This document shows, one piece after another, positions 18,213 to 28,806 of a DNA stretch of 64,000 nt. The translations under genes were made by a program, and so were the position numbers. Source of the DNA: an uncultured Oribacterium sp. (lineage in GTDB: Bacteria; Bacillota; Clostridia; Lachnospirales; Lachnospiraceae); contig CAMKKZ010000006.1 of the NCBI GenBank assembly GCA_946413525.1, positions 62,001 to 126,000 of the forward strand. Direction: 5' to 3'. The notes under the pieces were generated by a model that was given only the letters and a program-made list of their open reading frames with translations, was not told the DNA's origin and ran no database searches. Every line of letters begins with the position of its first letter. The first letter of the stretch is position 1.

Positions 18213-18867
18213 AGTATTGCTGAAGGGCAAAAACATGGCAAGGCTTTTGGGCGGTCTTGGCACGGCCATGCAGATCAGCATGATCTCCGTTGCCATCAGC
18301 ATTTTTCTGGGGATCATTGTCGGCATACTGATGGCATGGAAGAACCCGATCAGCAGGGCGGTCACGCGATGTTACCTTGAAATCGTGCGGATCATGCCCC
18401 AGATGGTGCTCCTGTTCCTTGTCTATTTCGGAAGCACGAGGGCCTTTGGCTGGAACTTGTCCGGGGAGTTGTCCGCCGTGATTGTTTTTTCTTTTTGGGG
18501 CACGGCGGAAATGGGAGATCTGGTACGGGGAGCCCTTGACAGCATCCCGGCGCATCAATACGAGAGTGCCTGGGCTCTGGGGCTTTCTTCCGGGCAGGTA
18601 TACCGCTACATTGTCCTGCCCCAGACAGTGCGAAGGCTGATCCCCCTCGCCATAAATCTGATCACGCGGATGATCAAGACGACGAGCCTTGTGTTAATGA
18701 TCGGGGTTGTTGAGGTCCTGAAGGTCTCTCAGCAGATCATTGAGGCGAACAGGATGAGCAGCCCAAACGCCGCCTTTGGCGTTTATCTTGTTGTGTTTCT
18801 TTTGTATTTTGCTGCTTGCTGGCCAATCAGCCTGCTTGCGGGGTATCTGGAAAAAAGATGGAGGTGA
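18193..18867 (+). CDS. Polar amino acid ABC permease 2
   Basis: Second permease of the importer, 224 residues. Signature parts are [40 protein letters not shown] (EAA loop) and [20 protein letters not shown]. It overlaps the preceding gene by 20 bases and ends 4 bases before the ATPase start, so translation is probably coupled. Confidence 0.88.
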   Translation: MPDLGFEVLLKGKNMARLLGGLGTAMQISMISVAISIFLGIIVGILMAWKNPISRAVTRCYLEIVRIMPQMVLLFLVYFGSTRAFGWNLSGELSAVIVFSFWGTAEMGDLVRGALDSIPAHQYESAWALGLSSGQVYRYIVLPQTVRRLIPLAINLITRMIKTTSLVLMIGVVEVLKVSQQIIEANRMSSPNAAFGVYLVVFLLYFAACWPISLLAGYLEKRWR

Positions 18868-18871
18868 ACGG

Positions 18872-19642
18872 GTGCCGGAAGAGGTTTTGGCAATCAGGCA
18901 TTTGAAAAAGAATTTTGGGGAGCTGACGGTTCTGGAGGATATCAGCTTTTCCGTAGGGGAGGGCGAGGTAATCGTCATCGTCGGCCCAAGTGGCTGCGGG
19001 AAAAGCACCTTGCTGCGCTGCATTAATGGTCTGGAGGGCATTCAGGGAGGAGAAATCCTGCTGCGTGGCACTCCTGTTCCTAAAAAAGGAAAAGACCTGA
19101 CAAAGGTCAGGCAGAAAATCGGCATGGTGTTTCAGAATTATGAGCTTTTCCCTCATCTCAATGTCCTGGAAAATATTCTGCTGGCGCCGATGAAGGTGCA
19201 GAAAAGGACGCGGGAGGATGTCAAAGAGGAGGCTCTGGCCATGTTGTCCCGCGTGGGGCTGGAAAGCAAGGCGGAGAGCTTCCCGAGGCAGCTTTCCGGA
19301 GGACAGAAGCAAAGGGTGGCCATCGTCCGGACCCTCTGCATGCATCCCGATATCCTGTTGTTTGACGAGGTGACGGCGGCACTGGATCCGGAAATGGTCA
19401 GGGAGGTCCTTGATGTGATCCTCGGGCTTGCCGAGGATGGCAAAACGATGCTTATTGTAACACATGAGATGCAGTTTGCCAGGGCTGTGGCCGACAGGGT
19501 GATTTTTTTGGATAACGCAAGAATTTGCGAAGAGGGAACGCCGGAATTGTTTTTTGACAAGCCAAAAACGGAGAGGGCCAGGGAATTCCTGAAAACCTTT
19601 TCATTCCAAAGAAAGTCCAGAAAGAGACAGGAGGTTTCATGA
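18872..19642 (+). CDS. Polar amino acid ABC transporter ATP-binding protein
   Basis: A GlnQ/HisP-type ATPase of 256 residues: Walker [10 protein letters not shown] (~36), Q loop [12 protein letters not shown], signature LSGGQKQR (~143), Walker [15 protein letters not shown] and switch His in VTHEM. GTG 18872 follows GGAGG by 7 bases. It shares the ATGA-type 4-base overlap with the binding-protein gene. It most likely serves only this importer and not the CUT1 sugar permeases, which use a different ATPase class. Confidence 0.92.
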   Translation: MPEEVLAIRHLKKNFGELTVLEDISFSVGEGEVIVIVGPSGCGKSTLLRCINGLEGIQGGEILLRGTPVPKKGKDLTKVRQKIGMVFQNYELFPHLNVLENILLAPMKVQKRTREDVKEEALAMLSRVGLESKAESFPRQLSGGQKQRVAIVRTLCMHPDILLFDEVTAALDPEMVREVLDVILGLAEDGKTMLIVTHEMQFARAVADRVIFLDNARICEEGTPELFFDKPKTERAREFLKTFSFQRKSRKRQEVS

Positions 19643-20562
19643 TGAAGAAATCAGTTATTAATATATTGAAAACGTTTGCGGTGTGGGTGGTCGCCCTTAT
19701 GCTTTTGCTTTCGCTGGCTGCCTGCGGAGGGGCGTCCAAAGGGCAGCAGGAGGCCGGGGAGGCTTCGGCCGCGGGCGGATCCGGGTCAGATCAGGGAGAT
19801 ACCGTATTCAGGACGCTGGACGAGATAAAGGAAAGCGGGACCATCAATATCGGCGTGTTCTCTGACAAGAATCCGTTTGGCTATGTGGATGAGAACGGGG
19901 AGTACCAGGGCTATGATGTATATTTCGCAAGGAGGATCGGAGAGGACCTGGGTGTGGAGGTGAATTTTGTATCCACAGAGGCGGCAAACCGTGTGGAATA
20001 TCTGGAAACAGGGAAGGTAGACATTATCCTCGCGAATTTCACGGTGACGGCGGAAAGGGCGGAGAAGGTGGATTTCGCGCTGCCTTATATGAATGTGGCT
20101 TTGGGCGTGGTTTCGCCGGACAGCAGGGTGATCACGGATCTTTCCGAGCTTGAGGAGGGCGATGAGGTGATCGTGATATCCGGAACCACGGCGGAAACCT
20201 ATCTGATTGAGAACAATCCGGAGATTACGCTTCAGAAGTATGATACCTATGCCAATGCCAAAAATGCGCTGGAAAACGGCAACGCTGTTGCCTGGGCCAA
20301 TGACAATACGGAAGTAATCGCCTATGCCCTCCAGAGTCCCGGGTATACGGTCGGCATCCCGTCCCTTGGAAGCCAGGATACGATTGCGCCGGCTGTTTCC
20401 AAGGGGAATGAGAGTCTCCTTGCCTGGATTAATGAAGAAATCAAAGGTCTTGCGGAGGAGCAATTCTTCCATAAGGATTATGAAGCAACCCTGCAAGACA
20501 CCTATGGCATGGATTATGAGGAGAGTCTCGTTGTGGAAGGCGGCGTCACGAAGCAGGATTAA
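19639..20562 (+). CDS. Amino acid ABC substrate-binding lipoprotein
   Basis: A family 3 binding protein of 307 residues with lipobox SLAAC (Cys ~30) and an Ala/Gly/Ser linker. The mature domain starts [20 protein letters not shown], followed by [20 protein letters not shown] and [20 protein letters not shown], as in PEB1 and other acidic or polar amino acid receptors. The exact ligand is unknown. The last gene of the operon; a strong terminator lies 190 bases downstream after a short 36-bp tandem repeat. Confidence 0.9.
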   Translation: MMKKSVINILKTFAVWVVALMLLLSLAACGGASKGQQEAGEASAAGGSGSDQGDTVFRTLDEIKESGTINIGVFSDKNPFGYVDENGEYQGYDVYFARRIGEDLGVEVNFVSTEAANRVEYLETGKVDIILANFTVTAERAEKVDFALPYMNVALGVVSPDSRVITDLSELEEGDEVIVISGTTAETYLIENNPEITLQKYDTYANAKNALENGNAVAWANDNTEVIAYALQSPGYTVGIPSLGSQDTIAPAVSKGNESLLAWINEEIKGLAEEQFFHKDYEATLQDTYGMDYEESLVVEGGVTKQD

Positions 20563-20572
20563 TGGGACCGTA

Positions 20573-20642
20573 TTGATTACGATACCGAATCTGTTTGCCG
20601 GCACCGTATTAATTGCTATGCTGAATCTGTTTGTCGGCAATA
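20573..20642. repeat. 36-bp tandem repeat x2 after the amino acid binding-protein gene
   Basis: Two adjacent units, each starting ACCGTATT and ending CTGTTTG(C/T)CGGC, 11-47 bases past the stop. A further CGGCAATAGAAGCGG copy follows at ~20704. No coding role is seen. Confidence 0.7.
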
Positions 20643-20752
20643 GAAGCGGCCTGAAAACCTCTTAACCAGGGGTGTTGCATGAATTGAGGCGACATATCTT
20701 TTGCCGGCAATAGAAGCGGGCGGAAAATCACTTTAATACAAGGGGCGAAAGG

Positions 20753-20797
20753 GGCTGCCGCTGTCTGGCGTGTTCAGACAGCGGCAGCCTGTTTTTT
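20753..20797 (+). terminator. Terminator of the amino acid ABC operon
   Basis: Perfect 15-bp stem GGCTGCCGCTGTCTG / CAGACAGCGGCAGCC, 7-base loop, then TGTTTTTTG. Confidence 0.92.
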
Positions 20798-20857
20798 GGA
20801 TTGACAATCATGTTATAATGTAAAAAGTCAGCCGGATATTTTTGTTCTTAAAAAGAA

Positions 20858-20886
20858 TTGACAAGGACTGTGCAAGGTGATATTAT
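20858..20886 (+). promoter_or_regulatory. SigA promoter of lon
   Basis: TTGACA (20858-20863), 17-base spacer, TATTAT (20881-20886), with the CIRCE operator starting 10 bases after the -10 box. The leader to ATG 21047 is ~150 bases. Confidence 0.85.
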
Positions 20887-20896
20887 TTGCTTGTTG

Positions 20897-20923
20897 TTAG
20901 CACTCAACGGATGTGATTGCTAA
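20897..20923 (+). promoter_or_regulatory. CIRCE element (HrcA operator) before lon
   Basis: TTAGCACTC, nine bases, GATTGCTAA. This matches 17 of the 18 fixed positions of CIRCE (TTAGCACTC-N9-GAGTGCTAA). It covers the predicted transcription start, the usual position for HrcA repression of heat-shock operons, so lon is predicted to be heat-inducible through HrcA. HrcA itself is not in the window. Confidence 0.9.
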
Positions 20924-21046
20924 TCGTCAATTTGGGCTTGACCTAGTAATTCGCAAAGCAATTGGTTTTTCAAGACTCCTAATTTCTAATTTCTGTTTAC
21001 TGATTGCTGAATCCTGAATGCGGACAATGTTTGATAGGAAGGATTT

Positions 21047-23926
21047 ATGAAGAGAATACAAAAATTAGGCAGGTTTCTGCGATCGCTCATTAAAAGGAAG
21101 CAAGAGGCCTCTTTGACCGCGGAAAAGTCATCAGGGATCGATAATGGGAAAGATGTTCCCGCGGATGCTTTCGGGAATAGAAAGGCTCTCTTATCGGATG
21201 GCGGATCCGGAGAGGGGGATATCCAACGGAAGAATGGTGTGAGCAGTCCGATGAAGGATGACGGGACTGGAAGCATGGACAGGGGATCGGCAGGCTATCC
21301 GGATGGGAAGAAGGATGGAGTTCCGAAGGTGCTTTCGGAGGAAAAGGAAGACGGGGTTTCAGCAAGGCCTTCGGATGGGAAGGAGGCCGGGGCTTCGGCA
21401 GCTTTTCCGGATGAGAAGAAAGATCAGGCTCTGCTAAGGCTTTCGGATGGGGAGGAGAACCAGGCTTCGGAAAGTCTTTCGGACGGGAAGAAGGCCGTGG
21501 CTCAGAAAAATCCTCTAAATGATGGGAGAGCCTGGACGCCGGGAAGTTTTCCGGATCAGGAGAAAGACGGGGCGATTCAGGAGAACGCGGAAACTAAGCA
21601 GGAAAAGGAGGGAGTCATGACAGTATTACCGCTTTATAATGTTCTTGTTCTGCCGCATTCCTATATGTATTTTCAAACGCAGGTCTTCCGTGCCTCTGCT
21701 GGTTCTGACGTGCAGCAGGATGACACAGTAGTATTGCTTATATTAAAGGACGAAATGGAGCGGAAGGAGATTCAGGCGGACAGCTTTTATCCTGTGGGCG
21801 TAGAAGGTACGGTTGCGGAAATCAATTCGGAAGGATATGTGGTTGTCAGGACCGGAAACAGGGTGCAGGCGGAAGACATCAGCATTAACGGAAAGGGAAG
21901 CATAGACGTCAGGATTTCGAATCTGTATGATGTAGATGATCTGGACAAGGAAGAAGCGCACCTTAAATTACAGAAGATCAAGGAGAATCTGAAGAATCTG
22001 GCCAGCCGCTTCCGGGGCAGCGGTTTCCTGCAGACCTTGATTGATCAGTATAGTTCTATTCAGGAGGTGGCCTCCGTGCTTTCCCCCTGGCTGAATATTT
22101 CCAACGCGGAGCGTTACGCGGTGCTTAAGGAAGAGCGGATGTCGGTGCGCTTCAAGATGTTGGAAAAGATCATTTATGAATATGTGGAAGTCACAAAGGT
22201 GACTACGGATGCCCGTTCCCAGCAGCAGCAGGATTATCAGAAGCTGTACAGGGAACAGGCACTGCAGAAGCAGATTGATTACCTGCAGAAGGAGCTGGAC
22301 GAAATGCATCCGGAGCAGGTTTCGGATTTGAGAAAGCTGGAGCTGAAAATTCAGGATTCCGGCATGAATGAAACGGCCCGGAAGGAGGCGGACAAAATCC
22401 TGAACCGCCTGAAGCAGGAAGGGAACCATGGCCAGGAGGCCGGCATGCTTTATGACTACCTGGATTTCATCACGGGGCTTTCCTGGAAGAAGGAGGAGCC
22501 GAAGGAAATCAATCTGGACGAGGCTGAGAAGATTCTGAATGAGGATCATTTTGGGCTGAAGAAGGTTAAGGAACGCATTATCCAGCAGATTGCGGTCATG
22601 AACCTGAAAAAGCAGCAATCCGGCTCTATCATCCTTTTCGTCGGCGCGCCCGGGACGGGCAAGACCAGTATCGGCCGTTCGATCGCGAAGGCTTTGGGCA
22701 GGGAATATGTGCGGGTGAGCCTTGGAGGAGTTCGTGACGAGGCGGATATACGGGGGCACAGGAGGACATATATCGGCGCCATGCCGGGCAGGATTATGGA
22801 CGGGATTCAGAAGTCCGGCGTTTCCAATCCGGTCATGGTTCTGGATGAGGTGGACAAGCTCTCGAAATCCTACAACGGGGATCCCGCGTCCGCTCTTTTG
22901 GAGGTGCTTGATCCCGAGCAGAATAATACCTTTACCGATCATTATATGAATGTCCCGTATGACCTTTCCGATGTGCTTTTCATCTGCACCGCCAATACGG
23001 AAGAGACGATTCCGGGGCCGCTTTTGAACCGTATGGAGGTCATTCGCTTCCAGGGTTATACCCCGACGGAGAAGTTTGAGATCGGGAAGAGGCATCTGAT
23101 GAAGAAAGCCCTTCAGTCGGTGGGGCTTTCCGAAGAAGCCGTGACGGTGACCGATGAGGCGATGGAGACCATCATTTCGGATTATACGAAAGAAGGCGGG
23201 GTCAGGGGGCTGAAAAAGAGGCTGGATACATTATGCAGGATCGCGGCGGTCAAATCCGTACGCGGAGAGGGGAACCACATCGAGGTGGGCAAGGCAGACC
23301 TGCGGGAGTTCCTCGACATGTCCCCGCTCCCCCACAGAGAAGTCAAGGATGGCGCGAGACCCGGCGTTGTGACGGGGCTGGCATGGACGCAGGTCGGCGG
23401 TGAGATACTTTATATCGAGACGCTGCTCACGAAGGGAGAGGGAAAGATTACGATCACCGGGCAGCTCGGGGACGTGATGAAGGAGTCGGCGCAGATTGCC
23501 GTCAGCCTGGTGAAATCCATGTTTCCGGACAAGGCGGACGTTTTCAAGGAAAATGACATCCACATCCATGTCCCGGACGGAGCAACGCCAAAGGACGGCC
23601 CTTCTGCCGGCATCACCATGACGACGGCGATCGCGTCTCTTGTGACCGGTCATTCCGTTACGCCGCGCATCGGCATGACGGGGGAGGTTTCCCTGGAGGG
23701 CACGGTGAACCCGATTGGGGGGCTTCCGGAGAAGTTGATGGCCGCCCAGAGAGCCGGGGTGACCAGGGTCTTTATCCCGAAGGATAATGAGGACGATCTC
23801 AGGGATGTGGCGGCCGAGGTGCGGGACAAGCTGACCATTATCCCGGTGGAGACGGTGGACGAGGTGCTTTCCCAGACCTTGTCACTGGATGTTTCCGCAA
23901 AGAGAGGCGGCGCGGAGCAGGGATGA
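21047..23926 (+). CDS. lon: ATP-dependent Lon protease with repetitive N-terminal extension
   Basis: A LonA-type serine protease of 959 residues. From ~191 the protein is standard: the N domain starts TVLPLYNVLVLPHSYMYFQT, Walker A GAPGTGKTS (~533), Walker B VMVLDEVDK, catalytic Ser in PKDGPSAG (~852) and Lys in PEKLMAAQRAG (~895). Residues 1-190 are extra: a basic start (KRIQKLGRFLRSLIKRK), then eight 12-residue acidic repeats (85-180). ATG 21047 has AGGAAGG 6 bases upstream, but ATG 21617 has an even better AAAGGAGGG and would give ordinary Lon of 769 residues, so two start sites are possible. CIRCE controls the promoter. Confidence 0.93.
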   Translation: MKRIQKLGRFLRSLIKRKQEASLTAEKSSGIDNGKDVPADAFGNRKALLSDGGSGEGDIQRKNGVSSPMKDDGTGSMDRGSAGYPDGKKDGVPKVLSEEKEDGVSARPSDGKEAGASAAFPDEKKDQALLRLSDGEENQASESLSDGKKAVAQKNPLNDGRAWTPGSFPDQEKDGAIQENAETKQEKEGVMTVLPLYNVLVLPHSYMYFQTQVFRASAGSDVQQDDTVVLLILKDEMERKEIQADSFYPVGVEGTVAEINSEGYVVVRTGNRVQAEDISINGKGSIDVRISNLYDVDDLDKEEAHLKLQKIKENLKNLASRFRGSGFLQTLIDQYSSIQEVASVLSPWLNISNAERYAVLKEERMSVRFKMLEKIIYEYVEVTKVTTDARSQQQQDYQKLYREQALQKQIDYLQKELDEMHPEQVSDLRKLELKIQDSGMNETARKEADKILNRLKQEGNHGQEAGMLYDYLDFITGLSWKKEEPKEINLDEAEKILNEDHFGLKKVKERIIQQIAVMNLKKQQSGSIILFVGAPGTGKTSIGRSIAKALGREYVRVSLGGVRDEADIRGHRRTYIGAMPGRIMDGIQKSGVSNPVMVLDEVDKLSKSYNGDPASALLEVLDPEQNNTFTDHYMNVPYDLSDVLFICTANTEETIPGPLLNRMEVIRFQGYTPTEKFEIGKRHLMKKALQSVGLSEEAVTVTDEAMETIISDYTKEGGVRGLKKRLDTLCRIAAVKSVRGEGNHIEVGKADLREFLDMSPLPHREVKDGARPGVVTGLAWTQVGGEILYIETLLTKGEGKITITGQLGDVMKESAQIAVSLVKSMFPDKADVFKENDIHIHVPDGATPKDGPSAGITMTTAIASLVTGHSVTPRIGMTGEVSLEGTVNPIGGLPEKLMAAQRAGVTRVFIPKDNEDDLRDVAAEVRDKLTIIPVETVDEVLSQTLSLDVSAKRGGAEQG
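21299..21586 (+). repeat. 36-bp coding tandem repeat x8 in lon
   Basis: Eight units of 12 codons, consensus (S/P)DGKKDGAxxxL, at residues 85-180. The units are diverged in sequence but not in length, and the frame is kept throughout. Confidence 0.85.
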
Positions 23927-24017
23927 ATGCGTTAATGATAACAAACAGAACGCTTATATGGCTGAGATGTTCTGCGCGATAGACGATTCGCTATATCAAA
24001 ACTCGAAAACTCGGAAC

Positions 24018-24135
24018 GGTTAAGGAAATGCTGATTAATCAGCATTTCCTGATGACGCACACGAAAATCCAAAGGAATTTTGCCGCTGCGCGGCACATTT
24101 CCGGCGACGGAAACGCTTAAATCAGAGTTTCCTTA
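24018..24135. repeat. Dispersed repeat family F, copy 1
   Basis: AAGGAAATGCTGATTAATCAGCATTTCC, a hairpin, then GCACACGAAAATCC, GCCGCTGCGCGGC and GGAAACGC to TTTCCTT. The reverse complement is found at 30163-30255. It is the first part of the 593-base gap after lon, in which no gene is seen. Confidence 0.8.
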
Positions 24136-24184
24136 AAATTTATAAAATTCACAATGATGCTTCGGTCAGTATTATAACAAAACC

Positions 24185-24220
24185 CCGCAAACCGTGTATT
24201 TAGGCGGTTTGCGGTTTTTT
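24185..24220 (+). terminator. Terminator after lon
   Basis: Stem CCGCAAACCG / CGGTTTGCGG followed by seven T. Confidence 0.88.
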
Positions 24221-24289
24221 TGGCTTAATCATTCGATTTCAACTCGACACAAACTGTGATTTGAGTTATAAACGAAAGAAGCCCGTGTC

Positions 24290-24507
24290 AGGGAGCCTTG
24301 CTGACGCGATGACGCATCGGCATGTTATTGAATCAGAGTGACGAAAATTCAGTCTGACAGGGGATCCGTGTTGGCGCGATGCCGCATCAGAAGGTCGGAA
24401 ATCATAGTGGTAAAACCCGCTCTGATAGGGGAGTCATGCAGCTTATGATATCGCTGACGTTTGTCAGGAAATAAAATGGCCCCAAAAAACGTTTAAATAG
24501 AGAAGGA
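24290..24507 (+). repeat. Leader repeat family B, three degenerate units before the LicR gene
   Basis: Three units of about 65-75 bp, each with AGGGGA(G)CC followed by GACGCGATG or TATGATATCGC. The last (24425-24507) matches the 3609 copy closely, including TTTGTCAGGAAATAAAATGG, and abuts the ribosome site of the LicR gene. Confidence 0.62.
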
Positions 24508-24519
24508 AATGGTTCGATT

Positions 24520-26838
24520 ATGGGAATGAGCAGGAGAATGCAGCAGATTGTGGAAATACTTTCCGATGGGGAATATCATTCCGCCGGATTTCTTGCCGAC
24601 CGCGTCAAGTGCAGTACAAAAACCGTGCGCAGTATGATCAAGGCATCATCCGAAACGCTTTCCTCCTGCGGTGTGCAGGTTGAGTCCAAATATGGCTTGG
24701 GATATTTTCTTAGAATAGTGAATGACGCGGCCTATTCGGATTACAGGTCAAAACAAAGGCAGATTCCGTACGCATGGACTGAGCTCCCGTCCACGTCCGA
24801 AGAGAGAGTACGTTATATACTGGGCATCCTGCTGCGTGGGGGGCGCTATATTAAGCTGAAGGAGCTGGGGGAGACTCTTTTTATATCCACGCGTACACTT
24901 ACCTCGGATTTGAAGAAGGCGGAGTGTTTTCTTTCGAGGTATAAACTTCGTATAAGACGGAAACCGAATTACGGGATACGGATTGAAGGGGATGAATTTG
25001 ACATCCGGCTCTGCATATCCGCATATCTGGACGGATTTAACCAGGTGGAGGACAGGGATACAGAGATTATTGACCGTTGCCTGTGCGAGGTCCTGTCAGA
25101 AGAAGATTTTCCCATTTCAGTGGTGCCTTATCGCAGCCTTGTCCTTCATCTTTACATTTCCGTTCAGCGTCTTCGGGAGGGCAATCGAGTGCCGTTTCAT
25201 GAGGAAAAGGCGGAAATGTTCAGACGGGATGGGGAGTATTTTCTGGCACGGAAAATTGCGGATGAGATGGAGAAACATTTTGGATTTCCTTTCCCGGAAA
25301 GCGAGATTCTGTATATAGCCGCGCATTTATCGGGCAAGCGTCTTGCTCAAGAGACCCCGGACGGAATGAGGCAAAGTCGAGTACGGGATAATGAGGGCCT
25401 TCAGGGGGTAAGAGAAAAAACGGGGATGGAAAGGGCGGCATGGGCAGAGGAGGTGGAACGGACGGCAGGGGCAGAAGGATCAGAGGGGGCGGAACGGACG
25501 GCAGGGGCAGAAGGATCAGAGGGGGCGGAACGGACGGCAGGGGCAGAAGGATCAGAGGGGGCGGAACGGAGAGCAGGAACGGAAAGGGCGGAGAACTCGG
25601 AACGGACGACGGGGACGGAAAGGGCGGAGAACTCGGAACGGACGACGGGGACGGAAAGGGCGGAGGACTCGGAACGGGCAGCGTGGATGGAAAGGACGGA
25701 GGACTCGGAACGGGCGGAGTGGAAGGAAAGGACGGAGGACTCGGAATGGACGGAACATACGGGAAAAGCGGAAGGCAAAGAGGAAGAGATAGAAAGCCTT
25801 ATCAGGCGGATGCTCGAAAAGGTTTATTCGGCGTTCAGGATTGATTTCCGACAGAATCAGGAGCTTGTCATGATGCTTCGCAGGCATCTTGGGCCTTTGT
25901 CCGCCCGTATCCGGAATTTCATGAGCATGAAGAACCCCCTTATTCGCGAGATGAAGGATAAGTATCCGCTGTCCTTCGCGATGGCAGGCAGCGCGTCAAC
26001 GGCTCTGAACGAGCATTACGGTGTGCTGCTTTCCGAGGATGAAATCGGTTATATTGCTTTTTCCTTCGCGCTTGCTACGGAGAGAGCTGTAATGGACAAG
26101 ATGCGGAAACGGGTGCTGCTGGTCTGCGCTTCGGGTCGGGGCAGCGAGCAGTTCCTCATCTATAAGTGCAGGAGTCTTTTTGGTGAATACATCAGCAGGA
26201 TTGACGCTTGCGATATGAGCCGTCTTCTGAAGGTCGATTTCCGGGAATATGACTGTGTTTTTACGACGACGCCGCTTCCGGTCTCCGTGCCGATGCCGAT
26301 CTATGAGCTTCCTTATTTTCCGGATGAAAATGATATCGCGGGCGTCAAGGAGTTTCTGAGCGGGGATTTATGGTTCCCTGTGGAAATGTATTATCCGGCA
26401 GAGATGTTCCTGCCGCACATTTCGGCCGGGACAAAGGAAGAGGTTCTCAGGCTCATGTGCGGTCACGCGATGAATTTGAGGAAGCTTCCGGAAGACTGGG
26501 AAAGAGCAGTGCTTGAAAGGGAAAGGACGGCCAGAACATCTTTTGGCAGCCAGGTGGCTTTTCCAAGGGCAAACATGGCTTGCGGACAGCAGACCTTCGC
26601 TGTGGTGGGAATATTGGATGAAGCGATTGAATGGAGCGGCTTCCCTGTACAGGTCGTCGTTCTCGTCTGTATTGCGGACAGGAAGCAGTCGGAGGTGGAG
26701 CTTCAGAGATTTTACCGGGCCACGGTTTCCTTTTTCAGAAGCTTTCATAATGTACAGGAATTTATCAAGAAAAAGGATTTCCGGCAGTTTCTTCTGGCTC
26801 TGGGCGAGATTGACCTGAAACTGCCGGCAATCATTTAG
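24520..26838 (+). CDS. LicR/MtlR-type PTS-regulated transcriptional activator
   Basis: A 772-residue activator whose activity is set by PTS phosphorylation. Two N-terminal helix-turn-helix domains (SAGFLADRVKCSTKTVRSMI and LKELGETLFISTRTLTSDL), PRD-I (~165-280), nine 12-residue repeats (313-420), PRD-II (~425-530, HLGPLSARI), an EIIB-like domain with Cys in VCASGRGSE (~532), and an EIIA-like domain at ~620-772. In the EIIA domain the usual phosphorylated His of the IPH motif is Arg (QVAFPRAN). Its neighbours, a divergent 6-phospho-beta-glucosidase and a PTS, are the likely targets. Confidence 0.9.
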   Translation: MGMSRRMQQIVEILSDGEYHSAGFLADRVKCSTKTVRSMIKASSETLSSCGVQVESKYGLGYFLRIVNDAAYSDYRSKQRQIPYAWTELPSTSEERVRYILGILLRGGRYIKLKELGETLFISTRTLTSDLKKAECFLSRYKLRIRRKPNYGIRIEGDEFDIRLCISAYLDGFNQVEDRDTEIIDRCLCEVLSEEDFPISVVPYRSLVLHLYISVQRLREGNRVPFHEEKAEMFRRDGEYFLARKIADEMEKHFGFPFPESEILYIAAHLSGKRLAQETPDGMRQSRVRDNEGLQGVREKTGMERAAWAEEVERTAGAEGSEGAERTAGAEGSEGAERTAGAEGSEGAERRAGTERAENSERTTGTERAENSERTTGTERAEDSERAAWMERTEDSERAEWKERTEDSEWTEHTGKAEGKEEEIESLIRRMLEKVYSAFRIDFRQNQELVMMLRRHLGPLSARIRNFMSMKNPLIREMKDKYPLSFAMAGSASTALNEHYGVLLSEDEIGYIAFSFALATERAVMDKMRKRVLLVCASGRGSEQFLIYKCRSLFGEYISRIDACDMSRLLKVDFREYDCVFTTTPLPVSVPMPIYELPYFPDENDIAGVKEFLSGDLWFPVEMYYPAEMFLPHISAGTKEEVLRLMCGHAMNLRKLPEDWERAVLERERTARTSFGSQVAFPRANMACGQQTFAVVGILDEAIEWSGFPVQVVVLVCIADRKQSEVELQRFYRATVSFFRSFHNVQEFIKKKDFRQFLLALGEIDLKLPAII
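25456..25779 (+). repeat. 36-bp coding tandem repeat x9 in the LicR gene
   Basis: Nine 12-codon units between PRD-I and PRD-II. The first three are identical in DNA (25456-25491, 25492-25527, 25528-25563), which indicates recent expansion; the later six follow ER(T/A)xGxER(A/T)E(N/D)S. Confidence 0.92.
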
Positions 26839-26846
26839 AAAAAGAA

Positions 26847-28366
<1,520 letters not shown>

Positions 28367-28416
28367 CTAAAAAGTGCTTTTCATAGTTTTTTGTCCGCAT
28401 TGTATTGTCTGTAAAC

Positions 28417-28445
28417 ATTATAACAGCACGTATGCGCTATCTCCA
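28417..28445 (-). promoter_or_regulatory. Promoter of the 6-phospho-beta-glucosidase gene
   Basis: On the minus strand: TGGAGA (28445-28440), 17-base spacer, TATAAT (28422-28417), 59 bases before the start codon. The weak -35 fits an activator-dependent promoter. Confidence 0.62.
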
Positions 28446-28518
28446 TGCAGTTTTTTTCCTGTTTGAGAGAGACTTTTTTTCGCGCATTGTGCTGCCTTGT
28501 GTAGCCGGCAAGGAATCT

Positions 28519-28532
28519 GGAAATAAATTTCC
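28519..28532. promoter_or_regulatory. Possible activator operator between the GH1 and PTS genes
   Basis: A perfect dyad, GGAAATAAATTTCC, with another half site TTGGAAAT 10 bases on (28541-28548) and a TATACT -10-like box at 28575. Its place in the divergent region suggests a site for the LicR-type activator. Confidence 0.4.
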
Positions 28533-28717
28533 ATTTTTATTTGGAAATACGATTCGTTGAGTTTGAAGGACAATTATACTAGAATACAAGTAAAGTTAAT
28601 GCATTATCCGGACGGCATTGTAGCGTAAAATGGTGTTCGGAAAGTTTTCTTGTGGAAAACTGGCAAATTCGGCATTGTTTACGCTCGCTGTATTGGATGG
28701 TGCCGGCAACATTTTTT

Positions 28718-28793
28718 GAGGAGCCATAGAGATTGCGATACCGCAGATGTTTGTCAAACTTTTATGGCCCCGAAAGCACTTTACCAGAGGAGG
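28718..28793 (+). repeat. Leader repeat family B, copy before PTS EIIC
   Basis: GAGGAGCCATAGAGATTGCGA, TACCGCAGATGTTTGTCAAA and GGCCCCGAAAGC lead straight into GAGGAGG before the EIIC start, in the same arrangement as 3609-3690. Confidence 0.65.
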
Positions 28794-28806
28794 TCAAAGA
28801 AGGAAC

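Noticed and set aside
20801..20819. TTGACA and TATAAT close together before lon
   Set aside because: Spacing is only 7 bases, too short for SigA. The pair at 20858-20886 with 17 bases and the adjacent CIRCE is preferred.
24520..26838. Reading the repeat array in the LicR gene as a separate gene on either strand
   Set aside because: All three frames stay open because of the repeat composition, but only the LicR frame joins PRD-I to PRD-II.
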